Positions 1 through 7,593 of a DNA stretch of 23,444 nt are shown in pieces (the stretch's first letter is position 1; the number at the start of each line of letters is the position of its first letter). The notes under the pieces were generated by a model. It worked only from the letters and a program-made list of their open reading frames with translations, had not been told where the DNA came from and made no database searches. A program made the position numbers and the translations under genes. Source of the DNA: Bacteroidota bacterium (GTDB taxonomy: Bacteria; Bacteroidota; Bacteroidia; B-17B0; B-17BO); assembly GCA_025356715.1 (NCBI GenBank), contig JANXRU010000042.1, forward strand, positions 1 through 23,444. The letters run 5' to 3'.

Positions 1-419
1 GTTTTGGAAATGAGTTTGTAACAGAATCTACTTTAGAGCAAATTCACCAAGAAGCTGATATTATTAGCATGCACACACCTTTAACGGAAGAAACAACATA
101 TCTCATCAATGATGCTTTCCTTTCTTCATGCAAAAAAAACGTTTATATTATTAATACTGCTCGAGGCAAATCCCTTAATACAGCTGATTTAGTAATTCAT
201 TTAAAATCAGGTAAAGTGTTAGGAGCTTGCTTAGATGTTTTAGAATATGAATCAACGTCTTTCGAAAACATGGATACCACTACCCTACCCGAACCCATGC
301 AGTATTTATTAAAAAGTGAACAAGTTATTTTAACACCTCATATTGCTGGCTGGACAAACGAATCGAACTATAAAATGAGTTTGATTATTGCAGAGAAAAT
401 GAGTAAAGTTTTAAAGTAA
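1..419 (+). CDS. D-2-hydroxyacid dehydrogenase (SerA-like), C-terminal part, 5' truncated by window edge
   Basis: An open frame runs from base 3 into the window and stops at 417-419, giving about 138 visible residues; the N-terminus lies outside. The visible part is the end of the NAD-binding domain of the D-isomer-specific 2-hydroxyacid dehydrogenases. It has DIISMHTPLTEET, the NTARG motif carrying the substrate-binding arginine, DVLEYE with the glutamate of the catalytic relay, and TPHIAGWT with the catalytic histidine. The family reduces or oxidises 2-hydroxy/2-oxo acids with NAD(H). In Bacteroidota the most common member is D-3-phosphoglycerate dehydrogenase of serine synthesis, but substrate cannot be decided without the N-terminal half. 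No regulatory ACT domain follows, because the protein ends directly after the catalytic module. Confidence 0.9.
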   Translation, partial: FGNEFVTESTLEQIHQEADIISMHTPLTEETTYLINDAFLSSCKKNVYIINTARGKSLNTADLVIHLKSGKVLGACLDVLEYESTSFENMDTTTLPEPMQYLLKSEQVILTPHIAGWTNESNYKMSLIIAEKMSKVLK

Positions 420-440
420 CAGCTATAGTAAATATTTAGT

Positions 441-605
441 TTTTTTGCTTTCTATCTTTTTGCTTAGATCAAAAAGAAACAAAAAATCAAGTCAAAAATA
501 TGCGCCACGCTCCTCTCGAAATTCTACGTATTTTACGCTCCGCTAAATCCTTGAATTTTCGATTCACCGCCACTCTGCCCGCATTTTTGACAGGCCTACG
601 CTCGC
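441..605 (+). repeat. Bacteroidota-type dispersed intergenic repeat, foldable
   Basis: The segment opens with a ctttttgc...gatcaaaaag pairing, then aaacaaaaaatcaag, then a markedly GC-richer stretch than the flanks. It is built as nested inverted repeats: gtcaaaaatatgcg (491-504) pairs with cgcatttttgac (580-591) with a 2-nt bulge, and inside it tcgaaattc (516-524) pairs with gaattttcga (553-562) with a 1-nt bulge. From memory, very similar sequences (a run resembling AAAGTAACAAAAAATCAAG followed by a CG-containing stem with 'ctacgctcgc' near the end) recur between genes in many Bacteroidota genomes. No protein reading is convincing. Only one copy is in this window, so the repeat nature rests on recall, while the fold is visible. 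Confidence 0.55.
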
Positions 606-717
606 ATTATATTCAACATTTTCTTAAAAAATAATCAATTTCGTTTGTTAGAAGAGTTTAAAAACACCGTTTAATTGTAGCTGTTTTTCTTCACAAAATT
701 TTCAATACAGCAAAACA

Positions 718-747
718 AAAAAACCTCCTGATAAGAGGAGGTTTTTT
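718..747. terminator. Bidirectional rho-independent terminator
   Basis: A perfect stem aaaaaacctcct (718-729) / aggaggtttttt (736-747) surrounds a 6-nt loop. A T-run follows on the plus strand and an A-run precedes, so it can act on both strands. It lies 31 nt beyond the stop codon of the minus-strand sigma factor gene and is most likely its terminator. Confidence 0.85.
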
Positions 748-778
748 AAACAAAAACTCAAAAGGCAACTAAATTCTT

Positions 779-1378
779 TTAACTGTAAACTTCTATATTT
801 TTTTCTTCCAACATTTTTTTTAGGTTTATCAATGCATAACGCATTCTACCTAAAGAAGTATTGATGGAAACATTGGTCATTTCAGATATTTCTTTAAAAC
901 TCATATCATAATAAGTTCTCATAATCACAACTTCTCGTTGGTCTGGCGGTAATTCTCTAACCACATTTCTAATCCTTTCCTTAAACTGTTTTGCTTCTTC
1001 TGTGTCTCTTGATTCAGAGTGTGGCTCTGGTATAATGTCAAATATATCCACTCTCTCACCCTCATCATTTGTGACAGACGATATGCTTGGCATCTTTTTA
1101 TTTTTCCTAAAATGATCAATCATTAAATTTTTAGCAATACGCAACGTCCAAGGCAAAAACTTACCTTCTTCATTATATTGCCCTTTTTTAAGCGTTTGTA
1201 TCACTTTAAAAAAAGTTTCCTGAAATATATCTTCAGTTAATTCTTTATTACGAGTAATTAAATAGAGGTATGAAAAAACACGGCGCTTGTGACGTTTTAC
1301 AAGAATAGAAAGGGATTCTTCATTACCATCAATATAAAGCTTTACTAGCTCGTTATCCGAAAGAAGTTGAATAGACAT
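779..1378 (-). CDS. ECF-type RNA polymerase sigma factor (sigma-24/RpoE-like)
   Basis: This 199-residue protein is an extracytoplasmic-function sigma factor, which directs RNA polymerase to a subset of promoters. Region 2 covers about residues 22-95, with the core-binding/-10 segment DIFQETFFKVIQTL and the following WTLRIAKNLMIDHFRK. A linker with acidic and polar residues follows (about 96-135). Region 4 is the helix-turn-helix ending in FKEISEMTNVSINTSLGRMRYALINL, which would contact the -35 element. Length and order are standard for the family. No anti-sigma gene is adjacent: the terminator lies directly downstream, and upstream is the START-like gene on the same strand 168 nt away. The set of promoters it controls cannot be told from the sequence. 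The start is an ATG at 1378. Confidence 0.93.
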   Translation of the reverse strand: MSIQLLSDNELVKLYIDGNEESLSILVKRHKRRVFSYLYLITRNKELTEDIFQETFFKVIQTLKKGQYNEEGKFLPWTLRIAKNLMIDHFRKNKKMPSISSVTNDEGERVDIFDIIPEPHSESRDTEEAKQFKERIRNVVRELPPDQREVVIMRTYYDMSFKEISEMTNVSINTSLGRMRYALINLKKMLEEKNIEVYS

Positions 1379-1453
1379 AGGACTACAGTTAAATTATTTA
1401 GTAAACAATAAAAATTTAAGTAGATGTGTCTTCTATATTTTCTTTCTTTTTAA

Positions 1454-1469
1454 TTTGCCCGAAGGCAAA
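1454..1469 (-). other. Short hairpin with a UUCG tetraloop between START-like gene and sigma factor gene
   Basis: On the minus strand tttgcc and ggcaaa form a perfect 6-bp stem closing a C(UUCG)G loop, a known extra-stable tetraloop. It lies 77 nt past the stop of the START-like gene and 76 nt before the sigma factor ATG. No T-run follows (ttaaaaag), so it is not a typical terminator. It may be an RNA processing or stabilising hairpin, or part of the sigma gene leader. Confidence 0.45.
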
Positions 1470-1546
1470 ATGGTTAATATTGTGTGAATTTAGTTAAATA
1501 TTATTAATTTCAAATGTTAATTCGGGTGAAACTATTATTTGAGTTA

Positions 1547-2551
1547 TTAAAAGAAGGATCCTAATACGTGAAGTAATTTATCTATTTGGCTATGCCAAAG
1601 CAAACGAGCAGAAACTTCATCCGCTTTATCAGAAGCAAAATCGGTAATCATTAAAGAAATATCATTGGTTAAATCATCCTTTTGGGTACGAAATTCAAAA
1701 TAACTACCATCGTTTTTATCTAACCATTGATATCTGATTAATTGAGGTGGTACTTCTTTTATTAGTTTAGCTTGTTGTATTTGTCCTTCCCAATTAAAAG
1801 TAAAAATTCCATCTCTAATATTAACATCATCACAAAACCATTCTGATAAACCACTTTCAGTACTCACAAATTCAAATACCATATCTTCAGACGCTCTCAC
1901 AACAAATTCCATTTCAAATTTCCCGTTAGGTTCTTTAATAAATTTTTGAAGTACCGCGTTTTCATCTTTACGAAAAGTTGTTGGCGCAACAATAGGTTTT
2001 TTAATAATTGGTGCTTTTACCTTTTTCTCTTTCTTAATCTTTTCAGGTTTTACAACCGGAACTTTAACTACGATGGGTTTAACAACTTTAACAATAGGCG
2101 CTGGTTTAGCTTTTACTAAAGGTTTTTTAGCTACTGATTTAACTACTACTTTTTTAGGAGCAACTTTTTTAGCTACCACTTTCTTTACTATTGCCTTTTT
2201 TACTGCCTTAACAACCTTTTTAGTCACGCCAGGGCGTGATGCTTTTTTAACAGGCTTTGCTACTTTTTTTGCAATTACTTTCTTTACTGCAGCTTTTTTA
2301 ACTACCTTTTTAGCAGCTATTTTTTTAACTGCCACTTTCTTAGCAACCACTTTTTTAGCTACTGGTTTCTTAGCAACAGCTTTTTTCGCTACTGGTTTTG
2401 TTTTAGTTATCGGTTTTTTCACAGGCTTTGCCTTAGTAACAGGTTTAGATGCTACTTTTTTTGCAACTGCTTTTTTTGCTACTACTTTTTTAGTATTAGT
2501 TTTAGCTGATGCTTTTTTATTTTTTGACGAAGCCTTAGTTTTTGTCGACAT
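1547..2551 (-). CDS. Histone-H1-like Lys/Ala/Val-rich tail fused to a START-like (SRPBCC) domain
   Basis: The 334-residue protein has two parts. Residues 1 to about 195 are a low-complexity, strongly basic tail of AKK, VAKK and KPV units, like histone H1 C-terminal tails and bacterial H1-like nucleoid proteins. Residues about 211-334 are a START-like/SRPBCC domain of the type common in Flavobacteriia, recognisable by KFEMEFVVRAS, STESGLSEWFCDDV, FTFNWEG, YFEFR and the final helix WHSQIDKLLHVLGS. The known standalone homologues are about 125-130 residues, so the tail is an addition. The frame is unbroken across the junction. I infer a cytoplasmic protein whose tail binds DNA or RNA; the ligand or partner of the START-like domain is unknown. 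The gene runs divergently from mutL and sits upstream of the sigma factor gene. The tail is encoded by near-repetitive codons, so its length may vary between strains. Confidence 0.85.
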   Translation of the reverse strand: MSTKTKASSKNKKASAKTNTKKVVAKKAVAKKVASKPVTKAKPVKKPITKTKPVAKKAVAKKPVAKKVVAKKVAVKKIAAKKVVKKAAVKKVIAKKVAKPVKKASRPGVTKKVVKAVKKAIVKKVVAKKVAPKKVVVKSVAKKPLVKAKPAPIVKVVKPIVVKVPVVKPEKIKKEKKVKAPIIKKPIVAPTTFRKDENAVLQKFIKEPNGKFEMEFVVRASEDMVFEFVSTESGLSEWFCDDVNIRDGIFTFNWEGQIQQAKLIKEVPPQLIRYQWLDKNDGSYFEFRTQKDDLTNDISLMITDFASDKADEVSARLLWHSQIDKLLHVLGSFF

Positions 2552-2668
2552 AACCTATAATTTTTGTGAAATATATACAAAAAAATGTTTCAAAAGAAAT
2601 TTAAAGTTAAAAAATATTTTATTTTGTTCAAAATAGTGTCTTTTTAACAATAAAATCACTTAAAAAAT

Positions 2669-2676
2669 TAACTTTG
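2669..2676 (+). promoter_or_regulatory. Candidate -7 box (TAACTTTG) of mutL
   Basis: The octamer matches the Bacteroidota -7 consensus TAnnTTTG and ends only 5 nt before the mutL ATG at 2682, so transcription would begin at or next to the start codon. No good -33 TTTG was found at the expected spacing; only a T-run at 2641-2645 is near. Confidence 0.4.
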
Positions 2677-2681
2677 CAACT

Positions 2682-4523
2682 ATGCAAAACATCATCACTC
2701 TTTTACCCGAAAGTGTGGCTAATCAAATAGCTGCTGGGGAAGTGGTTCAGCGTCCAGCCTCAATTGTAAAAGAATTATTAGAAAATGCTATTGACGCGAA
2801 GGCAACATTTATTAAATTGATTATTAAAGATGCAGGCAAAACCTTGGTGCAAGTTATTGATAATGGCTCAGGTATGAATCCAGTAGATGCCCGAATGGCT
2901 TTTGAACGACATGCTACTTCGAAAATCAAAAAGGCCGAAGATTTATTTCAACTACATACAAAAGGCTTTAGAGGGGAAGCACTTGCGAGTATTGCCGCCG
3001 TTGCTCAAGTTGAATTAAAAACAAAAAGAGAAGACGATATTGTTGGTCAATTGATTGAAATTGAAGGCAATAAATTCATTAAACAAGAAGAATGTCAAGC
3101 GCCAACTGGAAGTTCATTTAGTGTAAAGAATTTGTTTTTTAATATTCCAGCCCGCCGTAATTTTTTAAAAGATGACCATGTAGAACTCAAACACATTATC
3201 GACGAATTCGAAAGAGTTGCGCTTCCGCATCCAAATGTACATTTTCAGCTATTTAGTAATGGAAATGAATTATATAATCTACCTCAAGCTACTTTAATTG
3301 AACGCATTTCTGGTTTATTTGGAAAATCCTTTCAAGGCAAATTAGTTCAAATAGACGAAACAACTGATGTTGTCAAAATTACTGGATATGTTGGTAAACC
3401 CGAAAACGCAAAAAAACGCCGTGGCGATCAATACTTTTTTGTAAACGATCGTTTTATCAAAAGTCCTTACCTACATCATTCTGTAAATGAGGCATATAGA
3501 GAACTTATTTCTAGCGACAGTTTTCCTGCCTATTACTTGTATTTAGAAGTAAATCCCGAACTTATTGATATTAACATACACCCCACAAAAACTGAAATCA
3601 AATTTCAGGATGAAAAAATCATTTATGCTTTATTGCATAGTTCAGTTAAACGCGCTTTAGGAAAAGCTAATTTAGCACCAAGCCTTGATTTTACAAGCGA
3701 AATGAGTTTTGAAATTGACTATACCAAATCTGTTTCACAACCCACTGTAACAGTCAATGCTGATTATAATCCTTTTAATACAGGAAATTCTAAAAATCAG
3801 GAATACCAGCAACCAAAGGATAGCATTTTACAAAAACATAATAAACAAAATTGGGAGAGTTTATATCAAAACTATGCGAACACCGATTATAAAGCGGAAA
3901 ACGAAAATTTACAAGTTGAAAAACAAGCAGAGCAACATGCCTTAGCTTATAATAACGTTCATAAAGGGTTTCAGATGTATGGCAAATACATCATTTCTGC
4001 TCATCAATCTGGTTTATTAGTAATAGATCAACAGCGTGCTCACGAGCGTATTTTATTTGAACATTATACGGCCACCAAAGATAGAACCACGGCTACACCA
4101 TCTCAACAAGTATTATTTCCCATAACTATTGAATTATCACCTAACGATTTTGTGTTAATGGAAACACTTAATCCACACTTTAAACAATTAGGATTTGAGG
4201 TACAACCTTTTGGAAAAAATACCATTGTCATTCAAGGTACTCCTGCCGAATTAGGAGAATTTAACACTCAGGAGATGATTGAAGGTATACTAGAAACCTA
4301 TAAATTAAATACCTTTGATGTAAAATTAGATCCCTTTGAAAATATGTGTCGGAGTATGGCAAAAAGTGCGGGCATTAAATATGGTAAATCATTAGAAAAC
4401 GAAGAAATAACATTAATGCTCGAACATTTATTTAACTGCGAAAACCCTATGTATAGCCCAAGTGGAAAGCCTGTTATTATGGAGATGAGTAAGTTGGATT
4501 TAGAAGCGTTTTTTAAGAAATAA
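2682..4523 (+). CDS. mutL: DNA mismatch repair protein MutL
   Basis: This 613-residue protein couples MutS mismatch recognition to strand removal. The N-terminal GHKL ATPase is complete: LLENAIDAKAT (catalytic Glu34), DNGSGM (from Asp60), HATSKI (77-82) and GFRGEALASIAAV (from 95). The transducer domain follows to about 330, then a Gln/Asn-rich linker (about 350-425) and the C-terminal dimerisation domain. The endonuclease motif normally written DQHA(x)2E(x)4E appears at 449-460 as DQQRAHERILFE, so the His position is Gln. The Cys-containing motif is present as MCRS (555-558), but the final CPHGRP motif reads SPSGKP (592-597). Nicking activity is therefore uncertain. The stop is 11 nt before the first rhomboid gene, which suggests one transcript. 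Confidence 0.96.
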   Translation: MQNIITLLPESVANQIAAGEVVQRPASIVKELLENAIDAKATFIKLIIKDAGKTLVQVIDNGSGMNPVDARMAFERHATSKIKKAEDLFQLHTKGFRGEALASIAAVAQVELKTKREDDIVGQLIEIEGNKFIKQEECQAPTGSSFSVKNLFFNIPARRNFLKDDHVELKHIIDEFERVALPHPNVHFQLFSNGNELYNLPQATLIERISGLFGKSFQGKLVQIDETTDVVKITGYVGKPENAKKRRGDQYFFVNDRFIKSPYLHHSVNEAYRELISSDSFPAYYLYLEVNPELIDINIHPTKTEIKFQDEKIIYALLHSSVKRALGKANLAPSLDFTSEMSFEIDYTKSVSQPTVTVNADYNPFNTGNSKNQEYQQPKDSILQKHNKQNWESLYQNYANTDYKAENENLQVEKQAEQHALAYNNVHKGFQMYGKYIISAHQSGLLVIDQQRAHERILFEHYTATKDRTTATPSQQVLFPITIELSPNDFVLMETLNPHFKQLGFEVQPFGKNTIVIQGTPAELGEFNTQEMIEGILETYKLNTFDVKLDPFENMCRSMAKSAGIKYGKSLENEEITLMLEHLFNCENPMYSPSGKPVIMEMSKLDLEAFFKK

Positions 4524-4534
4524 GGTTAAACATA

Positions 4535-5155
4535 ATGAGCTACCAAGAATTTAAACCCCGACAATTTCAACAAATACCAATGGTGGTTAAAAATATATTA
4601 ATCATTAATGTGATTTTGTTTGCTGCCAAAAATTTCTTACCGCAAACAATTGATTTGGATAGGTGTTTAGATTTATTTCCTGTTAATTCTAAGGAGTTTA
4701 TGCCTCACCAATTTATTACGTATATGTTTATGCATGCCGATATTTCTCATATTTTTTTAAATATGCTCGGCGTGTATATGTTTGGCTCAATTCTAGAAAA
4801 TGTTTGGGGAAGCAAACGTTTTTTAAATTTCTATTTATTTTGTGGACTAGGAGCTGCTGGATTGCAACTCGCTATTAGTTATTTTAATAACGAATACTCA
4901 ATTTTACTTGGCGCTTCTGGTTCTTTATTTGGATTATTAGTTGCCTTTGCCATGATGTTTCCAAATACTGAGCTCCAACTATATTTTGTCATTCCCATTA
5001 AAGCTAAATACTTAGTTATAGGCTATACCTTGTTTGAGTTATATAATGGTTTTTTTGCTCATGATAATGTAGCGCATTTTGCACACTTAGGAGGCTTAGT
5101 GGTTGGCGTTATAATTATGTTAATATGGAAGCGTAACAAAACCTTTTTCTTTTAA
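4535..5155 (+). CDS. Rhomboid family intramembrane serine protease (first of tandem pair)
   Basis: The protein has 206 residues and about six membrane helices. Rhomboids cut transmembrane substrates within the membrane using a Ser-His dyad. Both residues are visible: GASGSLFG with Ser128 in the helix-4 position and FAHLGGLVVG with His184 in the helix-6 position. The conserved HADISHIFLNML segment after helix 1, with its HxxxN pattern lining the active site, is also intact. It starts 11 nt after mutL and is followed 24 nt later by a second rhomboid. The same mutL-rhomboid-rhomboid order is common in flavobacteria as I recall it. The substrate is unknown. Confidence 0.93.
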   Translation: MSYQEFKPRQFQQIPMVVKNILIINVILFAAKNFLPQTIDLDRCLDLFPVNSKEFMPHQFITYMFMHADISHIFLNMLGVYMFGSILENVWGSKRFLNFYLFCGLGAAGLQLAISYFNNEYSILLGASGSLFGLLVAFAMMFPNTELQLYFVIPIKAKYLVIGYTLFELYNGFFAHDNVAHFAHLGGLVVGVIIMLIWKRNKTFFF

Positions 5156-5179
5156 GCAGTAAACTGGATTAATACTTAT

Positions 5180-6007
5180 ATGTCTTTTTTTGATAATTTA
5201 AAATACGAACTAAATAAACATAGTACCTTAACTATTTTATTAATTGTAAACGTTTCACTGTTTTTTGTGATTAACATTAGTGCTAGTATTTTTAATTCAA
5301 CTTCCGTTACTTCTTTTTTAGCCTTACCACTAAGTATTTCTGAATTTATAATAAAACCATGGACTATCTTAACTTATATGTTTTCTCATAAAGATTTAGG
5401 ACATCTGTTTTATAATATGCTCTTATTATATTTTACTTCAAAAACTTTTTTAAACTTTTTAAATGAAAGAAAACTACTGTATGTATATATTATGAGTGGT
5501 TTATTTGGTGGAATTATCTTACTAATTTTATCAGCAATTTTCCCTGTTAATTTCGCATTTTCCATATTATTTGGAGCTTCAGCAGCCGTAATAGGCATCG
5601 TAGCAAGTTTAGCTATGTATATACCAAATTTACCGATAAGTCTATTTGGTATTATTGAAATGAAGTATAAATATTACGCCTTACTAATTTTTGCGGTATC
5701 TACCATTATTGATTTTAACATCAATACAGGAGGGAAAATATCTCATTTTGGGGGAGCACTTTTTGGTTTATTTTATGGGTATATGTTAAAAAACGGTAAA
5801 GATCTCTCTAACTTATCTTTTTATAAACCTTCGAAAAAATCCACCTTAAAAGTGGTGCATTCAAATAAATCTGCAAATACAACAAGTGTAAGCGCTGAAA
5901 ATCAACATACCATTGATACTTTGTTAGATAAAATTTCTAAAAATGGGTATGAAAATTTAACTAAAGCCGAAAAAGAGTTATTGTTTAAACTTTCTCAAAA
6001 AAAATAG
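5180..6007 (+). CDS. Rhomboid family protein with C-terminal cytoplasmic extension (second of tandem pair)
   Basis: This 275-residue protein has a six-helix rhomboid core (about 18-212) and a soluble C-terminal tail. The core keeps FSHKDLGHLFYNML, the catalytic serine in FGASAAVIG (Ser134) and the histidine in ISHFGGALFG (His189). The usual GxSG motif is GASA here, with the second glycine replaced. The tail ends in a small helical module (about 238-275, TIDTLLDKISKNGYENLTKAEKELLFKLS) that recurs on Bacteroidota rhomboids and related membrane proteins. It lies 24 nt after the first rhomboid gene. It may be an active protease with relaxed motif or a partner of the first rhomboid; the sequence cannot decide. 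Confidence 0.9.
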   Translation: MSFFDNLKYELNKHSTLTILLIVNVSLFFVINISASIFNSTSVTSFLALPLSISEFIIKPWTILTYMFSHKDLGHLFYNMLLLYFTSKTFLNFLNERKLLYVYIMSGLFGGIILLILSAIFPVNFAFSILFGASAAVIGIVASLAMYIPNLPISLFGIIEMKYKYYALLIFAVSTIIDFNINTGGKISHFGGALFGLFYGYMLKNGKDLSNLSFYKPSKKSTLKVVHSNKSANTTSVSAENQHTIDTLLDKISKNGYENLTKAEKELLFKLSQKK

Positions 6008-6048
6008 GAATGATTATTGAATTTATTCTATAAATTGTAATCCAAATT

Positions 6049-7593
6049 ATGATTAGGCCTCTTTTAATATTTACAATCACTATCAGCTTATTAAAAAGTA
6101 ATGCTCAAACGGGTAAGTATTACGAAATGGCTGATGGAGATGAGCATTACGGACATGGTAATTACATAATGGCATTACCCATTTATAAAGAAATCTTAAA
6201 AAGAGAAAAAGATAATGCCGCATTAAATCTAAAAATTGCCGAATGTTATTTAAAGACTAACATCAACAAAGCAGAAGCAATTAAATATTTAGAGTTTTGT
6301 GTAAAAGCTCAAAAATCAACCCCAGAAATGTTTTTAAAGTTAGGCGAAGCATATCGCATAGCTTATAAGTTAGATGATGCCATTAAAACATTTGAAAAAT
6401 ATAAGGAATTAGAACCTAAGCAGAAAAAAAATGCGGATCGTCAAATTGAAATCTGTCATAATGCAAAAGCACTCATGCTTAATCCAGTTAATGTGTCATT
6501 TACTAATGTTGGTAAAGAAATTAATTCCGAATTCTCCGATTATTATCCTTTTATTGCTCAGGAAGAACAGTTTTTAGCCTTTACAACCAGACGTAAGGGG
6601 CTTACTGCAAATCATGCCGAAGTAGATGGCTATTTCGCATCAGATATTTATACTTCCACTTTAGAGAATGGGCAATGGACTAAAGCAATCACTGCTGGCC
6701 CAAAAATTAACTCAAATTTAGATGAACAAGTGGTTGGATTAAAAGCTGATGGTTCAGAAATGCTAATATATATAGATCATATTGACAAATATGGTGATAT
6801 ATATTCATCAGTAAAAAAACTAGGTGCGTTTGTTAAATATGTTCCCTTTTCTGAAACCATCAATAAAGAAATTGAACATTCAGCTTCTATTAGTGCAGAT
6901 GGTAATACTTTAGCATTTGCTAGAAGCGAAAACAGAGAATCCCCTTCAGATATTTTTATTTGTCGCAAATTACCTAATGGCGCTTGGAGTCCTCCCTTTA
7001 AATTAGGTAATGAAATTAATACAGCCTATGGTGAGGATTTTCCTTATTTATCACCTGATGGTTTAACACTTTATTTTTCTTCAGAAGGCCATAATACAAT
7101 TGGAGGGTTTGATTTGTTTAAAAGCACTTTTAATCCAGATGAAAATAAATGGTCGCCTGCCGAAAACTTAGGCTATCCGCTCAATACAACAAGTGATGAT
7201 AGAAGTATTAGTTTAACTCCTGATAATAGAATTGGTTATATAAGTGCTTTACGACCAGGTGGTTTTGGCGATTTAGATATATACCGCGTAAGATTTAACG
7301 ATTATGAACAAAAATTAACTATTTATTTGGGTAAAATTACATTAGGAGATACTATAAATAAACCCAAAGAATACATTGCCAATGTATTTGCTGTTAATAA
7401 AGCTACTAATGAAGAATTTAGCTTTGCTCCAAATCCAAATAATGGAAAATTAGTGATGTCTTTACCAGCTGGAACATATGATATTGTTGTAACGTCAGAT
7501 GGTTACGCTGATTTAAAAGATAAATTAACTGTTTCTGATTTAGGCGTAATTTTATCAGAGGAAAAGAAAAACTACACTTTAGCTAAAAAGTAA
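6049..7593 (+). CDS. Exported TPR / PD40 beta-propeller protein, PorE-like but lacking an OmpA domain
   Basis: This 514-residue protein starts with a signal peptide (MIRPLLIFTITISLLKSNAQ, cleaved near residue 20). Residues about 21-140 form TPR helices (ALPIYKEILKREKDNAALNLKIAECYLK and similar). Residues about 155-420 carry WD40-like PD40 repeats typical of a periplasmic beta-propeller, with signatures SISADGNTLAFAR, PYLSPDGLTLYFSSEG and SLTPDNRIGYISALRPGG. A carboxypeptidase-regulatory-like fold (about 440-505, LVMSLPAGTYDIVVTSDGYAD) ends the protein. This order matches the first three modules of PorE-type proteins of the type IX secretion and gliding apparatus, but the C-terminal OmpA peptidoglycan-binding domain is absent. 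It is probably periplasmic or envelope-associated. Its stop codon overlaps the next start (TAATG), so the two are translationally coupled. Confidence 0.85.
   Translation: MIRPLLIFTITISLLKSNAQTGKYYEMADGDEHYGHGNYIMALPIYKEILKREKDNAALNLKIAECYLKTNINKAEAIKYLEFCVKAQKSTPEMFLKLGEAYRIAYKLDDAIKTFEKYKELEPKQKKNADRQIEICHNAKALMLNPVNVSFTNVGKEINSEFSDYYPFIAQEEQFLAFTTRRKGLTANHAEVDGYFASDIYTSTLENGQWTKAITAGPKINSNLDEQVVGLKADGSEMLIYIDHIDKYGDIYSSVKKLGAFVKYVPFSETINKEIEHSASISADGNTLAFARSENRESPSDIFICRKLPNGAWSPPFKLGNEINTAYGEDFPYLSPDGLTLYFSSEGHNTIGGFDLFKSTFNPDENKWSPAENLGYPLNTTSDDRSISLTPDNRIGYISALRPGGFGDLDIYRVRFNDYEQKLTIYLGKITLGDTINKPKEYIANVFAVNKATNEEFSFAPNPNNGKLVMSLPAGTYDIVVTSDGYADLKDKLTVSDLGVILSEEKKNYTLAKK

Larger units (their letters stand above)
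420..778. other. Intergenic region of 359 nt without a gene
   Basis: No convincing coding frame is present. It contains the foldable repeat element (about 441-605), an AT-rich stretch (606-716) with only a weak 7-bp aaaaaca/tgttttt pairing around 660-690, and the terminator hairpin at 718-747. No tRNA-like cloverleaf was seen. Confidence 0.7.

Noticed and set aside
2073..2636. Long plus-strand open frame opposite the histone-like tail, reading as a very hydrophobic Thr/Phe/Leu/Ala-rich protein
   Set aside because: It is the complement of the Lys/Ala codon repeats of the minus-strand gene; composition is a by-product and no family signature is present.
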